A stretch of 62,000 nucleotides of DNA, taken from the NCBI GenBank assembly GCA_037447655.1, contig JBBHKE010002488.1, positions 7,536 to 69,535 of the forward strand, in the 5' to 3' direction. The position numbers were made by a program, and so were the translations under genes. The stretch is from Zygnema cylindricum. Lineage: Eukaryota; Streptophyta; Zygnematophyceae; Zygnematales; Zygnemataceae. The notes under the pieces are model-generated. The model did no database searches. It worked only from the letters and a program-made list of their open reading frames with translations, and was not told the DNA's origin. Below, one piece after another: positions 11,690-21,555 of the stretch (within the stretch, counting starts at the first letter, position 1; every line of letters starts with the position of its first letter).

Positions 11690-12490
11690 ATGTTTTGAAC
11701 GAAGAGGGAAAGTGAGGTAGGAGAAGAAAGAGGGAGGCGAGGAATAGAAGAGAGTAGAGGTGAGAGAGGAGAGAGGGGAAATAAAAAAGTAGAGATTATA
11801 AAAGATGGAGGGTAGGAGTAGCATAAATAATTGTTGAGTTTGGTTTTTTCCTCACAATTGACAAATTCAATTACAATATGGAGAAATCTAGATAGAAATA
11901 ATCTTTTATGTTTTTAGTAGGATTGTTCATTCGGTATTTTTCCAAGATAGGATTTCGTTAATTCCGTTTTCAATTATATCTTTGTTCATTTCCATAGCTA
12001 TGGTTTATATGTACATTTGTAATTTTTTGTACAATTATTATGTGCAACGTGAAATGAATGTAAAAGAAAGGAATTGGTCATTCTGTTTTTCTTTTATGTT
12101 ATCCATATTTTAGTCTTTGTTTTTTATGTGTGTATATTTTTTTTTGTATTCCATATGATTTTGCTTTGTTTATAAATTGTCTTTGTCATTGTTAAAAAGT
12201 TATGATTCGAGGTTATTATAATATCGAGATTTATAAAAAAATGGCATTTTAGTGCTGAAATAAAAAAAAAGACAAAAAAAAAATTGAGTTTTAATTCTTG
12301 ATTTTGATTTCGGCGGGTCAAACTTAAGAGGAGAAGTGGATGTTTTGTCTACTATTTCGGAAGAAAAAAATTAAAATGGATTTACAATTTATTTGTCTGT
12401 GTAAATACTTGGCGTTTTGCGCATCACACACAAGTAATTTAGGGGATTTTCCTATTAATACGCCTATGTATGCCTTGTATTTTTAGTAGG
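11690..12490. other. Gene-free AT-rich stretch
   Basis: A purine-rich patch (GAGAGGAG words) at 11700-11800 is followed by T-rich sequence. No gene or repeat copy is recognised. Confidence 0.45.
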
Positions 12491-12504
12491 GACAAAGTTG
12501 TATC

Positions 12505-12645
12505 ATTCAGCGACGATATAAATTCGTCACTGAATGGTAAAACTTAATTTACCATCAAATTTACCATTCAGCGACGAGACGTTCTCGTCGCTAGATTATC
12601 ATACCGAATTTCTGCACTTCAGCGATAAGACTGTCTCGTCGCTAA
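12505..12645. repeat. Array of AGCGACGA hairpins, left side
   Basis: Three short inverted repeats occur in a row: CATTCAGCGACGA facing TCGTCACTGAATG, CATTCAGCGACGAGA facing TCTCGTCGCT, and TTCAGCGATAAGA facing TCTCGTCGCT. The same GCGACGA words form hairpins at 14845-15000 on the other side of the DDE transposase remnant. This suggests subterminal repeats of that transposon. Confidence 0.7.
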
Positions 12646-12980
12646 AACTGTTTTAATGCCAGAATTGATCTAGCAATGTACTGCATTTGTCATCAACCGT
12701 GGAATACAACACGTAACCGACGAATCCCCAAACACATTGAAAACATCCATAACATCTAGTGTTATTGAAGTCCATTTTCTATACATCATTTTCAGTAAGA
12801 AACTTAAAAATGAAAAGCAAATAAGGATTGAATATATTTAATTTATCATGGATACAATTTACTCGACAAACTTTGAGTAACGCTAAGTACAATTACCACA
12901 CTAACCATCCAAAAGTACTAATCAATAAAAAAAAAAAAAACATTATTTCTATAACATTATGCTAAACATGATTCTTCATT

Positions 12981-14755
12981 TCACAAAATAGACCACTTCA
13001 TTTTGAAAGGACTCAAAATCTTCGTTCTCCCATTCAGCGTCAGCGTCTTCAATGACTTCATCCTCCCGAGTCGAACAAAATCTCGTGCCACTGTAGAAAG
13101 AATTGGCACCTCATCGCCATCGAAATAGCATCGCCATTTCTTAATGATGATTTGTATATCTTGGGTGAGCATTTTCTCCTCCCATTTCTCGTCCTTCAAT
13201 GACAATCCGCATTGAATCATAGCTTTACGTGCGAAACCCATCCCACGGTCTTCTTTCATTGCGTTGACTTCGCGAATTGAATCGCGAGCCAACTTGAGGA
13301 AGAAAGCCTTCTCGGGCCCGAGTAGCTTCCCAGACCAACCCTTGCCACTCGGAATGGACCACGCATGCTTCTCGATCCCGTTCATCTTCCTATCCTCCGA
13401 TTTTCGAGACCAAACCTCTTTAATTTTGAAAATGACGGTCAGCGGGTTGCACAAGGTGATTCGCGCACGGAGGGAAGAAATGGAGTATTGTCCTCTTGGC
13501 GAGTAATACTCGGCTTAACTCCTCGGAATTGTTGTGCTCTCCACAATTGTCGAGAAATATTATTTTCTCACGTCCTTCACGGTCTCCTTAACAAGATCTC
13601 AGCTCTTCCATCCATTGCGGGAATACGGTTTTATCATTCCATCCTTTGGGGCCGGATCGGTAGCAAACTCCTACAATCGGAAAAAAACAAGGATAAGGGG
13701 GGGGGTGAGTTACATGAGGGGGAGAGAAAGTGGGAGAGGTAGAGGAGGCCAAGAGGAGGGGGAGAGGGATAGATAGGGAGTTTGAGGGAAAGGGGTGAAG
13801 AAACATTAAAAACTAATATGAAACGGTAAAACATATATTCGTAGAGAGAAATACTTAAAACAATAGAGGAAACGAAGGAAGATGAATAAAAAGTCAACGA
13901 TTAAAATTTAATGAAACTTACCCGGTACATCGTCGGTAAGGCCCTTTATCGGGTAACTTCGAGCGCGATTTGTGAAAATAATCATTGGAGCCTCGATTTG
14001 GGCGTTTATTCCTCCCGTGAGTCGTACCATCAATGTCATGGACTCTCCACCACCCGCAATGTCGACGTACCTTACAACCTCGTCGCCGCGAAAGCCTAAA
14101 GTTTTCTTGTTGTCCATATTTACAATTAAATGGGTCTCGTCCATATTCTCCACCAAATCCTCGTTAAAACATCCTATTATCCACCAAAAATATAGAAAGA
14201 AACAAAAGGAAACAAAACATAAGTAAGTATAATGAAAGGGGAAACAAAAAAACAACTTTATATGACAATAATCAACAAATTATAGGAAAATACGAAGCTT
14301 ACCCGAGAGAAATCCCCTCTTTAATACGCCCATGTGATACGCCACGGATTTCTCGATGTATTTCTCCTTCTCCGGACTTAATTGTAGTTTGCCCTTTTGG
14401 GCCCGGGCGACAATGCTATGTTTTTCGAAAAAACGTTGAATCCAACGCCGAGTGATTATTGGCTTGATCTCTTCACCTTTGTCCTTGATAAAATCCGTCG
14501 ATCCCTCCTTTTTCATTTCGCCAATTACATGATTTGCCATTTTTCCGACAATGACAGTGGACATTTTTATCCCCGCCTTTTGGAATCGGTAGAATTCGTC
14601 CACTAAGTCCATGTGAACTTTCACCACCCATGGTAACTCTTTGATACCCCTTTTCGGTAACGCCTTCATTACCGCAACGCTTCTCCTTCCAAAACCCGCA
14701 GAAGATAAGGTGAGAGTAGTTTCCCTTATCCCTTTTAGTACTGCCACCCTTTCTA
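12981..14755 (-). pseudogene. Broken DDE-superfamily transposase (DDE_1, pogo/Tigger-like)
   Basis: Read on the minus strand, 14747-14280 holds an N-terminal region ending in an HTH-like stretch (RRWIQRFFEKHSIVARAQKG). 14255-13908 follows with ENMDETHLIVNMD, KTLGFRGDE and TGGINAQIEAPMIIF. 13806-13600 gives VCYRSGPKGWNDKTVFPQWM, then 13540-13470 gives IIFLDNCGEHN and LVQPAD. The aspartates of MDET, LDNCGEH and QPAD fit the three acidic catalytic positions of this superfamily. The C-terminal part is 13454-12981. Frame changes occur near 13900-13950, 13600 and 13460, plus at least two stops, so the gene is dead. A G-rich low-complexity patch near 13700-13770 lies in the middle. GCGACGA hairpins flank it. 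The superfamily call is from recognised motifs; the exact subfamily is uncertain. Confidence 0.82.
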
Positions 14756-14844
14756 CCCACCACCGCCTTGCCTTCTAGTACACTCAAATTAGAGTAACGA
14801 AACAAAAAATAATTAGTGACTGGATATATTCAAGATTGAGAACT

Positions 14845-14935
14845 GAATTAGCGACGACAGATTGTCGTCGCCTATTTCAGCGACGATAGCTGCTCGTCGC
14901 TGAAATAGGCGACGACAATCTGTCGTCGCTAATTC
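14845..14935. repeat. Perfect inverted repeat, 42-bp arms, 7-nt loop
   Basis: Arms 14845-14886 and 14894-14935 are exact reverse complements around the loop TAGCTGC. Each arm itself contains nested GCGACGA and TCGTCGC words that can form smaller hairpins. It lies just upstream of the transposase remnant, in the position of a transposon subterminal region. Confidence 0.97.
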
Positions 14936-14969
14936 TGCGACAAACGACTGTTGCCACAATGGAATCATG

Positions 14970-15002
14970 GTTCAGCGACGACTGGAATTCGTCGTTGCTT
15001 TA
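14970..15002. repeat. AGCGACGA hairpin, right side
   Basis: TTCAGCGACGAC faces GTCGTTGC with a short loop. It is similar in sequence to the left-side hairpins at 12505-12645. Confidence 0.6.
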
Positions 15003-15325
15003 TGGATGATCCTTTGTCGTCGGTATATTTAACATAAACAACAAATTAATAATAATAACATATTGAGTGGGTGGGTTAGCGATGACAAGATAAGAAGAGA
15101 AGGAAACCCTCAAAAAATTGCAATTCAGAAACATACCGATTACCACAGTTTTTTTTTAGACAACTTTCGAGTGAGCCTCGCCACTTGTTCTTGTTGGGCG
15201 GCCAATTGTTCAGTGAGTCCCTCGATTGTTCGTTGTCATTCCTCTTATGTCGTTGGTGGAGGTGGGGTAATCGGACGGGGAACCCTTGAGATTTCGCATA
15301 AACGGGGTCGCCTTACTTGAAGATT

Positions 15326-16156
15326 TCAGAACTTATGAAGAACCGAAGTACGAGCCGCTCGCAAAGCCATTACCTTGGGAGTGTTTCGACAATACTTTAA
15401 GACGGTGTATAGTCGGGGGTCCCACGGATGGTGAAGCCGTAATAACTCGGGAACATTCACCCAAAATCGGCGGTCGTCGTGAACTATCCACGTATGCCGT
15501 GGATCCGCCGAATCGAATTGCCGTATGTGGGCAAATGTCGAGCCACGGTCGTTGCCGTCAATGAAGAGCCACGTTGGATGTGCGGGAACATCCGGAGGGA
15601 TGTCGAAAATTTCCGGACGGGGATTTCCCCTTTGGTTTAGGGGGCGAGGTTCACCGTACCTCCAATGTTCCGGCCATTCGGCAACCGGAATGTAATGCTC
15701 GGCCCGGAGAACAAAACTGTCCATTTCTTCCTCTCCCGTGGGAGGAGGAAAATACCAATCCGGATCCTCAACTCGGTAGGGAGCTTGAGGACTTGAATTA
15801 TCCAATACAATGTCTCTCTCTCTATTCTGTGATAGAGGCGCCTTGAACACGTCGTCATCATCCGCGTATTCATCCTCTCGTTGTCGTCCCTCGCTATCCG
15901 GACTTTGCTCGTCTTCGGTGGCGGGCTCATCCACATCCTTCCATACCCGAATATCCGTGGAATGTTCTACCTCGGGGGGTAGATTCTCAACCGGTGGTTC
16001 CTCCCCATCCACAATGCTCTTATCGCTACAAGAAGTTGAGGGGACGTAATCCTTGTCACTCCAATGACTAACTTTTCCTAACTTTATTTCCTTCCTCCTC
16101 TCGAATTCTTTCCACATCTCACTCCGTTCCCTCTCCTCACTCTCATGAAAAACCAT
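15326..16156 (-). CDS. Unassigned 276-codon ORF, acidic N-terminal half
   Basis: This is the longest uninterrupted frame between 11 and 19 kb and I do not recognise it. The first third is rich in E, R, K and D (ERERSEMWKEFERRKE, then a D/E-rich stretch around YADDDD). The C-terminal half is W, P and R-rich (YFPPPTGEEEMD, EWPEHWRYGEP, DPRHTWIVHDDRRFWV). A splice-donor-like AAG^GTAATG lies near the end (about 15349 reading leftward). Downstream on the same strand, around 15130-15212, an open stretch reads LTEQLAAQQEQVARLTRKL, a likely coiled coil, so a second exon is possible. It has the same orientation as the DDE transposase, so it may be a second transposon protein. It is not proven to be a gene. 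The base composition is richer in GC than the neighbourhood. Confidence 0.4.
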   Translation of the reverse strand: MVFHESEERERSEMWKEFERRKEIKLGKVSHWSDKDYVPSTSCSDKSIVDGEEPPVENLPPEVEHSTDIRVWKDVDEPATEDEQSPDSEGRQREDEYADDDDVFKAPLSQNRERDIVLDNSSPQAPYRVEDPDWYFPPPTGEEEMDSFVLRAEHYIPVAEWPEHWRYGEPRPLNQRGNPRPEIFDIPPDVPAHPTWLFIDGNDRGSTFAHIRQFDSADPRHTWIVHDDRRFWVNVPELLRLHHPWDPRLYTVLKYCRNTPKVMALRAARTSVLHKF

Positions 16157-16194
16157 ACATCTATCCGTGTCTTATAGTCGAATCTCACCAGCTC

Positions 16195-16535
16195 CTATCA
16201 GAACCTTCACCAAAATCCTAATCCTAACTCTAACCCTGACCCTAACCCTACTCATACCTCTAATCCTAACCCTAACCTAAATCCTAACTAAACATAGCAC
16301 TCGCCTCCTACCATCACTTATCCGCAACCTTGCTTCTAGCCCTAACTCTAGCTTCTTAACCCTAAACCTAGCCCTAAATCCAAAACTAATCTTCTCTAGC
16401 CATAATCCTAGCCCTTTTCCTAGCCCACTAGTCTTAACCGTAGGTCTCTAACCCTAAATCCTAGCCTTAACGTTAACCTTATCTAAAACTTAACCCTAAC
16501 CCTAATCCTAACCCTCACTTAACCCTAACCCTAAA
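16195..16535. repeat. Degenerate telomere-like CCCTAA/CCTAAC repeats
   Basis: About 340 bp consist mostly of variants of CCCTAA, with some CCCTAAA units and many substituted ones (CCTAATC, CCTAGCC). Short perfect runs occur at 16238-16250 and 16493-16530. The mixture of six- and seven-base units and the decay argue for an interstitial remnant and not an active chromosome end. The flanks have no other subtelomeric mark. Confidence 0.85.
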
Positions 16536-17050
16536 AAATATATGCAGCCTCATACCTCCCACGCTGTTGCGATTTGAGCATCCGGCGACTCCACGTCCGA
16601 CAATACGATCTTCTTCATCTTCCCTTCTTCCGTCCGTACAATCCAGTGCCACGCAAACGGTGGACGTAGCCCCGCCATCCACTCCGAGTGCCACGTGTTG
16701 GCCCTCGCTGGACCAGCCGCCAGCCAGAAGGAGATCTTCGGACCACGGATCTCCGGCGTCTTCCATGGTAACACGTGGCAGTCTCAGAGCATCCTCTTGT
16801 ACTCAACCGCTATGCTTATACAATGTAATATTAAATATAGTATTTATTATTTAGTGCTCTGTTTTATTAAATTAGGTTGGAGCCATTTCCACCTTAATTT
16901 TGTATTGCTATTTTCGCCCTTAAGTAACCGTACAACTTTTTTCTGTGCGGCGTACACAAAGGTACAAGAGGAATTTCAAGAAAAATATCGGTGTTTGTAC
17001 GCAGATTTACACGGAAAAAGACAAAACCTCAAGATTCAATGCATTTGACC
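16536..17050. other. Gene-free, GC-rich left half with two CACGTG motifs
   Basis: Several overlapping short frames are open on both strands at 16550-16800, which is expected from composition. None carries a known motif. CACGTG occurs near 16693 and 16773. It may be remnant LTR sequence, because these motifs mark the Copia LTRs further right, but I found no matching copy. Confidence 0.35.
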
Positions 17051-17357
17051 CATAGTTCAAAAGTAGGTGAAAGTAGGCCCATACAATATGCCTATTGTAT
17101 GCAAAAACATACAATATGACCTTAAGACCCATATTGTAAGCGGACATATTCGGACCAATTAAAACATTCAGACCAAAAATTGAACCAATTAAAACATTCG
17201 GATCATATAAAATTATTTACACCGTCAGATTCAGACGATCGGACGGTCTCTGATCAAAGTATCGATCTAAGAAGATCACATGAAAAGCCCAAAACACAAC
17301 TTACGATAAAGGCGCCGACCAAAGGCCTACCATAAAAACGCCTACTTTTGAACTATG
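17051..17357. mobile_element. 307-bp MITE with 8-bp target duplication
   Basis: The ends CATAGTTCAAAAGTAGG and CCTACTTTTGAACTATG are exact inverted repeats. The flanks 17043-17050 and 17358-17365 are both ATTTGACC, a perfect 8-bp duplication. An 8-bp duplication fits hAT-type transposition, though the terminal bases are not a textbook hAT end. No coding capacity. Confidence 0.93.
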
Positions 17358-17387
17358 ATTTGACCAAAGCGCGAGAACGACTGCAAA

Positions 17388-17440
17388 CCATAGTTCAAAA
17401 GTAGGCGTTTTTTGGTAAAACGTACAAAATGCATATAGTA
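17388..17440. mobile_element. Fragment of the same MITE family
   Basis: CATAGTTCAAAAGTAGGCG recurs 30 bp beyond the complete copy, continues briefly with a different interior and has no partner end. Confidence 0.7.
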
Positions 17441-18106
17441 CGAAGATACCAGATATAGCATTTCCACACTTTTCGCACTTTTTATCTATGATTCACTGAT
17501 TTTTTGTCGGCATTGACGATGGCATTGAATCTAACCTGTAAGCATGACAGCCTGCAGGAGCATGCAGCGTTAAGAAAGAGATCGCACGCGTGAAAACAAA
17601 TGAAACTACAGTAACGATCACACGCGTGAATTTAGGGTAACCTTCCATCAGGCGTTCCCAGTAGTTGTACAATCACGTTTACCGACAGTAAAATTTGTAA
17701 CACCCTTCCATCAGGTCGTGCAAGTGAAGCTAAAATTGCTGACTTGTTAGATTGCGATTGGCACCACGTAGGATCCTGTTAGCCGCCCAGGAAAAATCAT
17801 CATTTCGAAAAGGACAAAATCGTTACTAAGTATGTGTACGGATTGAGGTCGATTAAAATATCTTAGTAGCGTCACGTTAATGTACAATCTCAATGTTCTT
17901 AGGGTTTTCGTCGTACCAGCGGCCACGAAAACCGTTGCAAAATTAAAGTTTGTACAAATGTCGAAGAATGTACCATTTTGTACGTGAATGCATTATCGCT
18001 GTACCAACTTGATTGTGCACATTTATGAAGGAGGCGTGACAGGATGTCCGGTGACCAAGATTTTGTCGACGAACAGATTTTGTCGTCGAACAGGTTGGTT
18101 TTTTTG

Positions 18107-18294
18107 TAGTGTTGGGTATCGAGGACCCATTGCCGATATTCGATATATATCGAATTTCATGAACCCGATATTCGATATATCACTTCGATATATCGAATTT
18201 CAAATTATCGCGATATATTGCCGATATATCGCCGATATATCGTATCGACAATATATCGAAAATCAAAATTTTAGAATTTTTTTTCAACCCCCCC

Positions 18295-18332
<38 letters not shown>

Positions 18333-18571
18333 TTTTTTTCAAAACACCCCCGGGGGGCAAAATATCCGTACGATTTTTCGTACGATTCTCCGTACGCTTT
18401 TTCGTACGGTTTTCCGTACTCTTACTGTACGGATATGGCAATTTTTGCGATATATATCGCGATAATTTATGTTTGTCCCGGTACGTTATATCGAGGAATC
18501 TGCTTGATCGATATTCAATATATCGAATATCGAAATTATTGCGATATGAAACTACCCAATACCCAACACTA
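18107..18571. mobile_element. hAT-like MITE with 8-bp TTTTTTTG duplication
   Basis: It starts TAGTGTTGGGTATCG and ends TACCCAATACCCAACACTA, so the terminal repeats are inverted with one gap. Both flanks (18099-18106 and 18572-18579) read TTTTTTTG. The TAGTG start and the 8-bp duplication fit hAT. The interior is built of CGATATATCG-type palindromes, a run of 37 C residues, and CGTACG words repeated about every 14 bp. It lies inside the Harbinger-like element. Confidence 0.93.
18296..18332 (+). repeat. Homopolymer of 37 C
   Basis: An uninterrupted C run in the centre of the hAT-like MITE, preceded by CCCCCCCT and followed by a T run. Its length is prone to sequencing or assembly error. Confidence 0.95.
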
Positions 18572-18959
18572 TTTTTTTGACGTCAAAAGGTACACGCCAT
18601 TTGCCACATGTAACTTTACAACTTTACGTCCGTCGTGGATTGACGTTGAATTTACAAGTGGTCCAATACACGCGTCCAGTAATCGCTAACTCTCCTCCCG
18701 AAGACAGTCGAAGGAGACTAGCTAGGTATTGGAAACAAGGGGCCTTTGCGTCGAAAATTGAAAATCGGACGGTGGTAATTTTCGCCAAGAAGTCTGGAGA
18801 ATCTTAACGAATTTTTAGTAAACATCTTTTGTAAAACAAAAAAAAAAAAAACAGTACAGCCTAGAATGGAAGGGTACTTTCTTTAGTAAACAACCCCACT
18901 TTTCGCCTGATGGAAGGTTACCCTTAGTCATTTACATAAGTGCAACCGGGGAGGTATTG

Positions 18960-19283
18960 TACACCGCCAATCGCTATTAGCGTTGTGTACACTAATTTCG
19001 TCCCGCTTTTTTTTCTTTTTATTCTCCATTAGCGTAGTTCATTCTATTTTTTTCTGTACTCTATTTCGGGTTAATTTTTTATTGCCGTACAAAACGGAAG
19101 TACGTCATCCTTTAATTAGTGTGGTGTCGGACCGTACAAAATCGTACATTTTTAACTAAAAAGGTACATTTCATTATTTTTAATAGCCGCGGACGCATGA
19201 GAATGTGCGGTCTTATAAGTGGTTCAATCAGGGTCATAAAAAGTTACGTTCGCACATATTTGACCAACAACCGCATGGTCGAC
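18960..19283. mobile_element. MITE-C copy 6, cut by CopC
   Basis: It begins with TACACCGCCAATCGC and follows copies 4 and 5 for 324 bp. It then stops where the CopC LTR begins (TGTTGAAA at 19284). The missing end is not found on the other side because CopC is itself truncated by CopD. Confidence 0.85.
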
Positions 19284-20513
19284 TGTTGAAATTTATGTAT
19301 TTTCTAGGTCTATATTGGAAAAATAAATAGAGTAAGTCAGCAAAGGCGGCCTGCTTCTCGCTCAACTCTCTCCGGTCCCCATACTTGTTGCAGTCGCTGA
19401 AGACCAGAGAGAGAGCTAGCGCCATGGCTGTCTAAAGAGGATAGGCTATTTCGTAGTTTGTACCAAAAGAGAACTGCCACAATATGAATTTGATCTTGGT
19501 ACCTACCATCATTCATAGCCGTTAGCTTTAGCCTATAGCTTAGAGTCAACGATGAAATGTGTAGGTAACAATGGGTATTTATAAATGTACAAGTAGAGAA
19601 ATCTAAACAACTAACAAAAACCAAAAGCAGCTCTAGACTACATTTGAACCAAGATCTATGGAAATATTTGTAATGGTATGCCTTATCCAATAAGGCATTC
19701 ACGATACACGTGACCGATTTCAAAGATTAATAAACATTAACGTGACAGCTAATTAACACCAGACTAACGAAGAGGAACAATTCATGCATCTACGTGAATC
19801 TGAACCGTGTAAAATATGTTTTGATCGAACGGCCGGCATTGTAGCCGCCACGCGAAGTGAGCTTTTGGCGGCATTAGGAGATAACATCACGCGGTGCCAC
19901 GTGGCGCCACATTATTTGATATCGGAGAAGATGGGAGGAGGAACCATGGCTCCCAATTTGGCAAATGTCACCTTGTAGACCATGTCGTACAATGGCCGTA
20001 CAATAAGTACATCGCCCATCGTACCTTCTTGTACTATATAGTGTTCCTATAGACTAGGGTTTAGTAGTAGGTAGTCGTGAGTAGGCAGACCAAGACCTAG
20101 TGATATTTAGGTACCCCTCTTTAAAAGAGCTTGTAACTATAAAGGTCATATTTGACCAGCCATAACTTAATGCTCGGGTGAGCAAATTCAGTGATTTTTT
20201 TTGCTGCGGACTCAGGGGAGTCCAAGCTACACAAGGAATGAGTCGGTCAGAGTCTTTTCGTGCCAGGGTGGCACTTATTCAGTGGGAAAGTCAAAGTGGG
20301 GAATATTGTCTAAAACACATATTCAAGCTTTGCATTCTGTGGTGGAACTGAGCACACAGGAGGTATTCTCTTCACTGGTGTGAAGGTGTATTGGGGTTTT
20401 GATTGTCAAGGGATCATTCATTTGGGTTTATATCAACTTGGAGTCGGCACTATCTAGATTAGCTTCTTTTGGATCTGCGAATTCTGTGTGGCAATGGAGC
20501 CCATAGAATTTCA
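19284..20513 (+). repeat. CopC 5' LTR
   Basis: The LTR is 1,230 bp, from TG to CA, and the CA is followed directly by the primer-binding site. Inside, an antisense tRNA-like segment lies at 19468-19560, a G-box CACGTG at 19898-19903 and a TATATA box at 20035-20040. The start of the Gag frame (ATG at 20494) lies in the last 20 bp of the LTR. The end was set by comparison with CopD, CopE and CopF. Confidence 0.85.
20035..20040 (+). promoter_or_regulatory. Probable LTR TATA box of CopC
   Basis: TATATA lies about 130 bp after the G-box, in a segment conserved in the 3' LTR (23082-23087). This position fits the U3 promoter. Confidence 0.6.
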
Positions 20514-21555
20514 GGTTATGGGCCCACCATCTAGGGTGCCTATGTTCGATGGAACAAACTTCACTTATTGGGAGTTTAATATGGAGGGATTTCTTTTGAA
20601 AAGCATTTGTGGGGAATTGTTTCGGGGCAAGTGAGGTGCCCGCCACCCGGCTTTGGTGGAACTAATTATAGAGAATCATCTAGGGCGTCCCATAAAACTA
20701 GCTGGAGCTCAAATGTAACGCAAGGTGAAGGGAAAATCATTGCCATAGAAGGGAAAAAAGGGGAGAAGGATAAAAGGACACTTATGGTGAAGGGAGTTAT
20801 GCTCTGCCACAGCTCCACTTAGAGGGGTTATGAGTAAAACTGAAAAAAATGATAGAAACATTTGGGAGTATAAAAACACTAAAGCAAAACATCTCATACT
20901 TAGATATGTGTCTAAGTCCATAGCTATCACTCTTTTAAGTCTAACCAAGTCTTCGAAAATCTGGGAAAACCTAAGTCAGATTTATAAGAATGAGACTATT
21001 CAGAGGCAGCAGTTAGTAAAACATGAAATAAAGGCCTATGTTTATAAAGGCGGTAACATGATAGAGTTTTGTAATGATATTGCTGCGTTATATGTTGAGC
21101 TTGCTAGTGCGGGATATGTAGAATCCGAGGAGAGAAAGATTAATACATTGCTCATGAAACTCCCAGATGAGTACGAAAACATCATTTATCGTATGCAGGC
21201 AATGGGTGGCTCCTCATAGACTTGGAGCTTTACCATGGGGATAATTTTTGTAAGGTAAAGCACTTTGGAGCTTTGTAGGGGAAGTGATAGGGTGAATGCA
21301 TTTACAGCTGGTGGTGATTGGCGGAAGCGTGATGAGAGGAACGGCGGTGATGAGCGGAAGCGTGGTGAGAAGAAGAAAGACGAAGGTAAACCTTATCGGA
21401 ACTTTGGTGGAAAGTGAGGGAGAGGAAAAGAAAAGGGAGCTTTGAAAAAGGGTGTTTGCTTCTTTTGTAGGGAACCAGGTCATTATATGGAGGAATGCCC
21501 TTGTTTGAAAGAACTTAGAAGTTGGAAAGTGGATGAGGAGGAAGAAAGGGAAGAG
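20494..21555 (+). pseudogene. CopC Gag, with CCHC zinc knuckle
   Basis: The Gag frame starts at the ATG at 20494, in the LTR end. It shows PMFDGTNFTYWEFNMEG near its start, the UBN2-type Gag core in 20830-21219 (ILRYVSKSIA, IWENLSQIYKNET, LLMKLPDEYENIIYRMQ), an R/D/E/K-rich basic linker, then a zinc knuckle CFFCREPGHYMEEC at 21451-21492. Stops at about 20626, 21217, 21256 and 21415 break it. CopD has sense codons at the 21217 and 21415 positions, so those two are private decay. Gag forms the virus-like particle and binds RNA. Confidence 0.85.
20514..20528 (+). other. CopC primer-binding site, tRNA-iMet anticodon-arm type
   Basis: GGTTATGGGCCCACC follows the LTR end directly. It is complementary to the anticodon stem-loop of plant initiator tRNA-Met as I recall that sequence, not to the tRNA 3' end. 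The same 15-mer follows the LTR ends of CopF and CopG, and in CopE with one change. Confidence 0.8.

Larger units (their letters stand above)
17635..18923. mobile_element. PIF/Harbinger-like element, TTA target duplication
   Basis: Twenty-base perfect terminal inverted repeats begin GGGTAACCTTCCATCAGGCG (17635-17654) and end at 18923. TTA flanks both ends (17632-17634 and 18924-18926), as expected for PIF/Harbinger (TWA duplications). The 1,289-bp body has no transposase and contains a nested hAT-like MITE. A further partial end word (TTCCATCAGG) is at about 17706. No gene is recognised between 18572 and 18903. Confidence 0.85.

Noticed and set aside
12505-15002. CACTA transposon based on GCGACGA subterminal repeats
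   Set aside because: The transposase motifs (MDETH, LDNCGEH, QPAD) are of the DDE_1 type, and no CACTA terminus was found.
16567-17048. Overlapping short frames on both strands
   Set aside because: They are explained by GC-rich composition; no frame is favoured and no motif is seen.
18252-18360. Proline-run protein in 17988-18689
   Set aside because: The proline run is the translated C homopolymer of the hAT-like MITE, and the frame crosses element ends.
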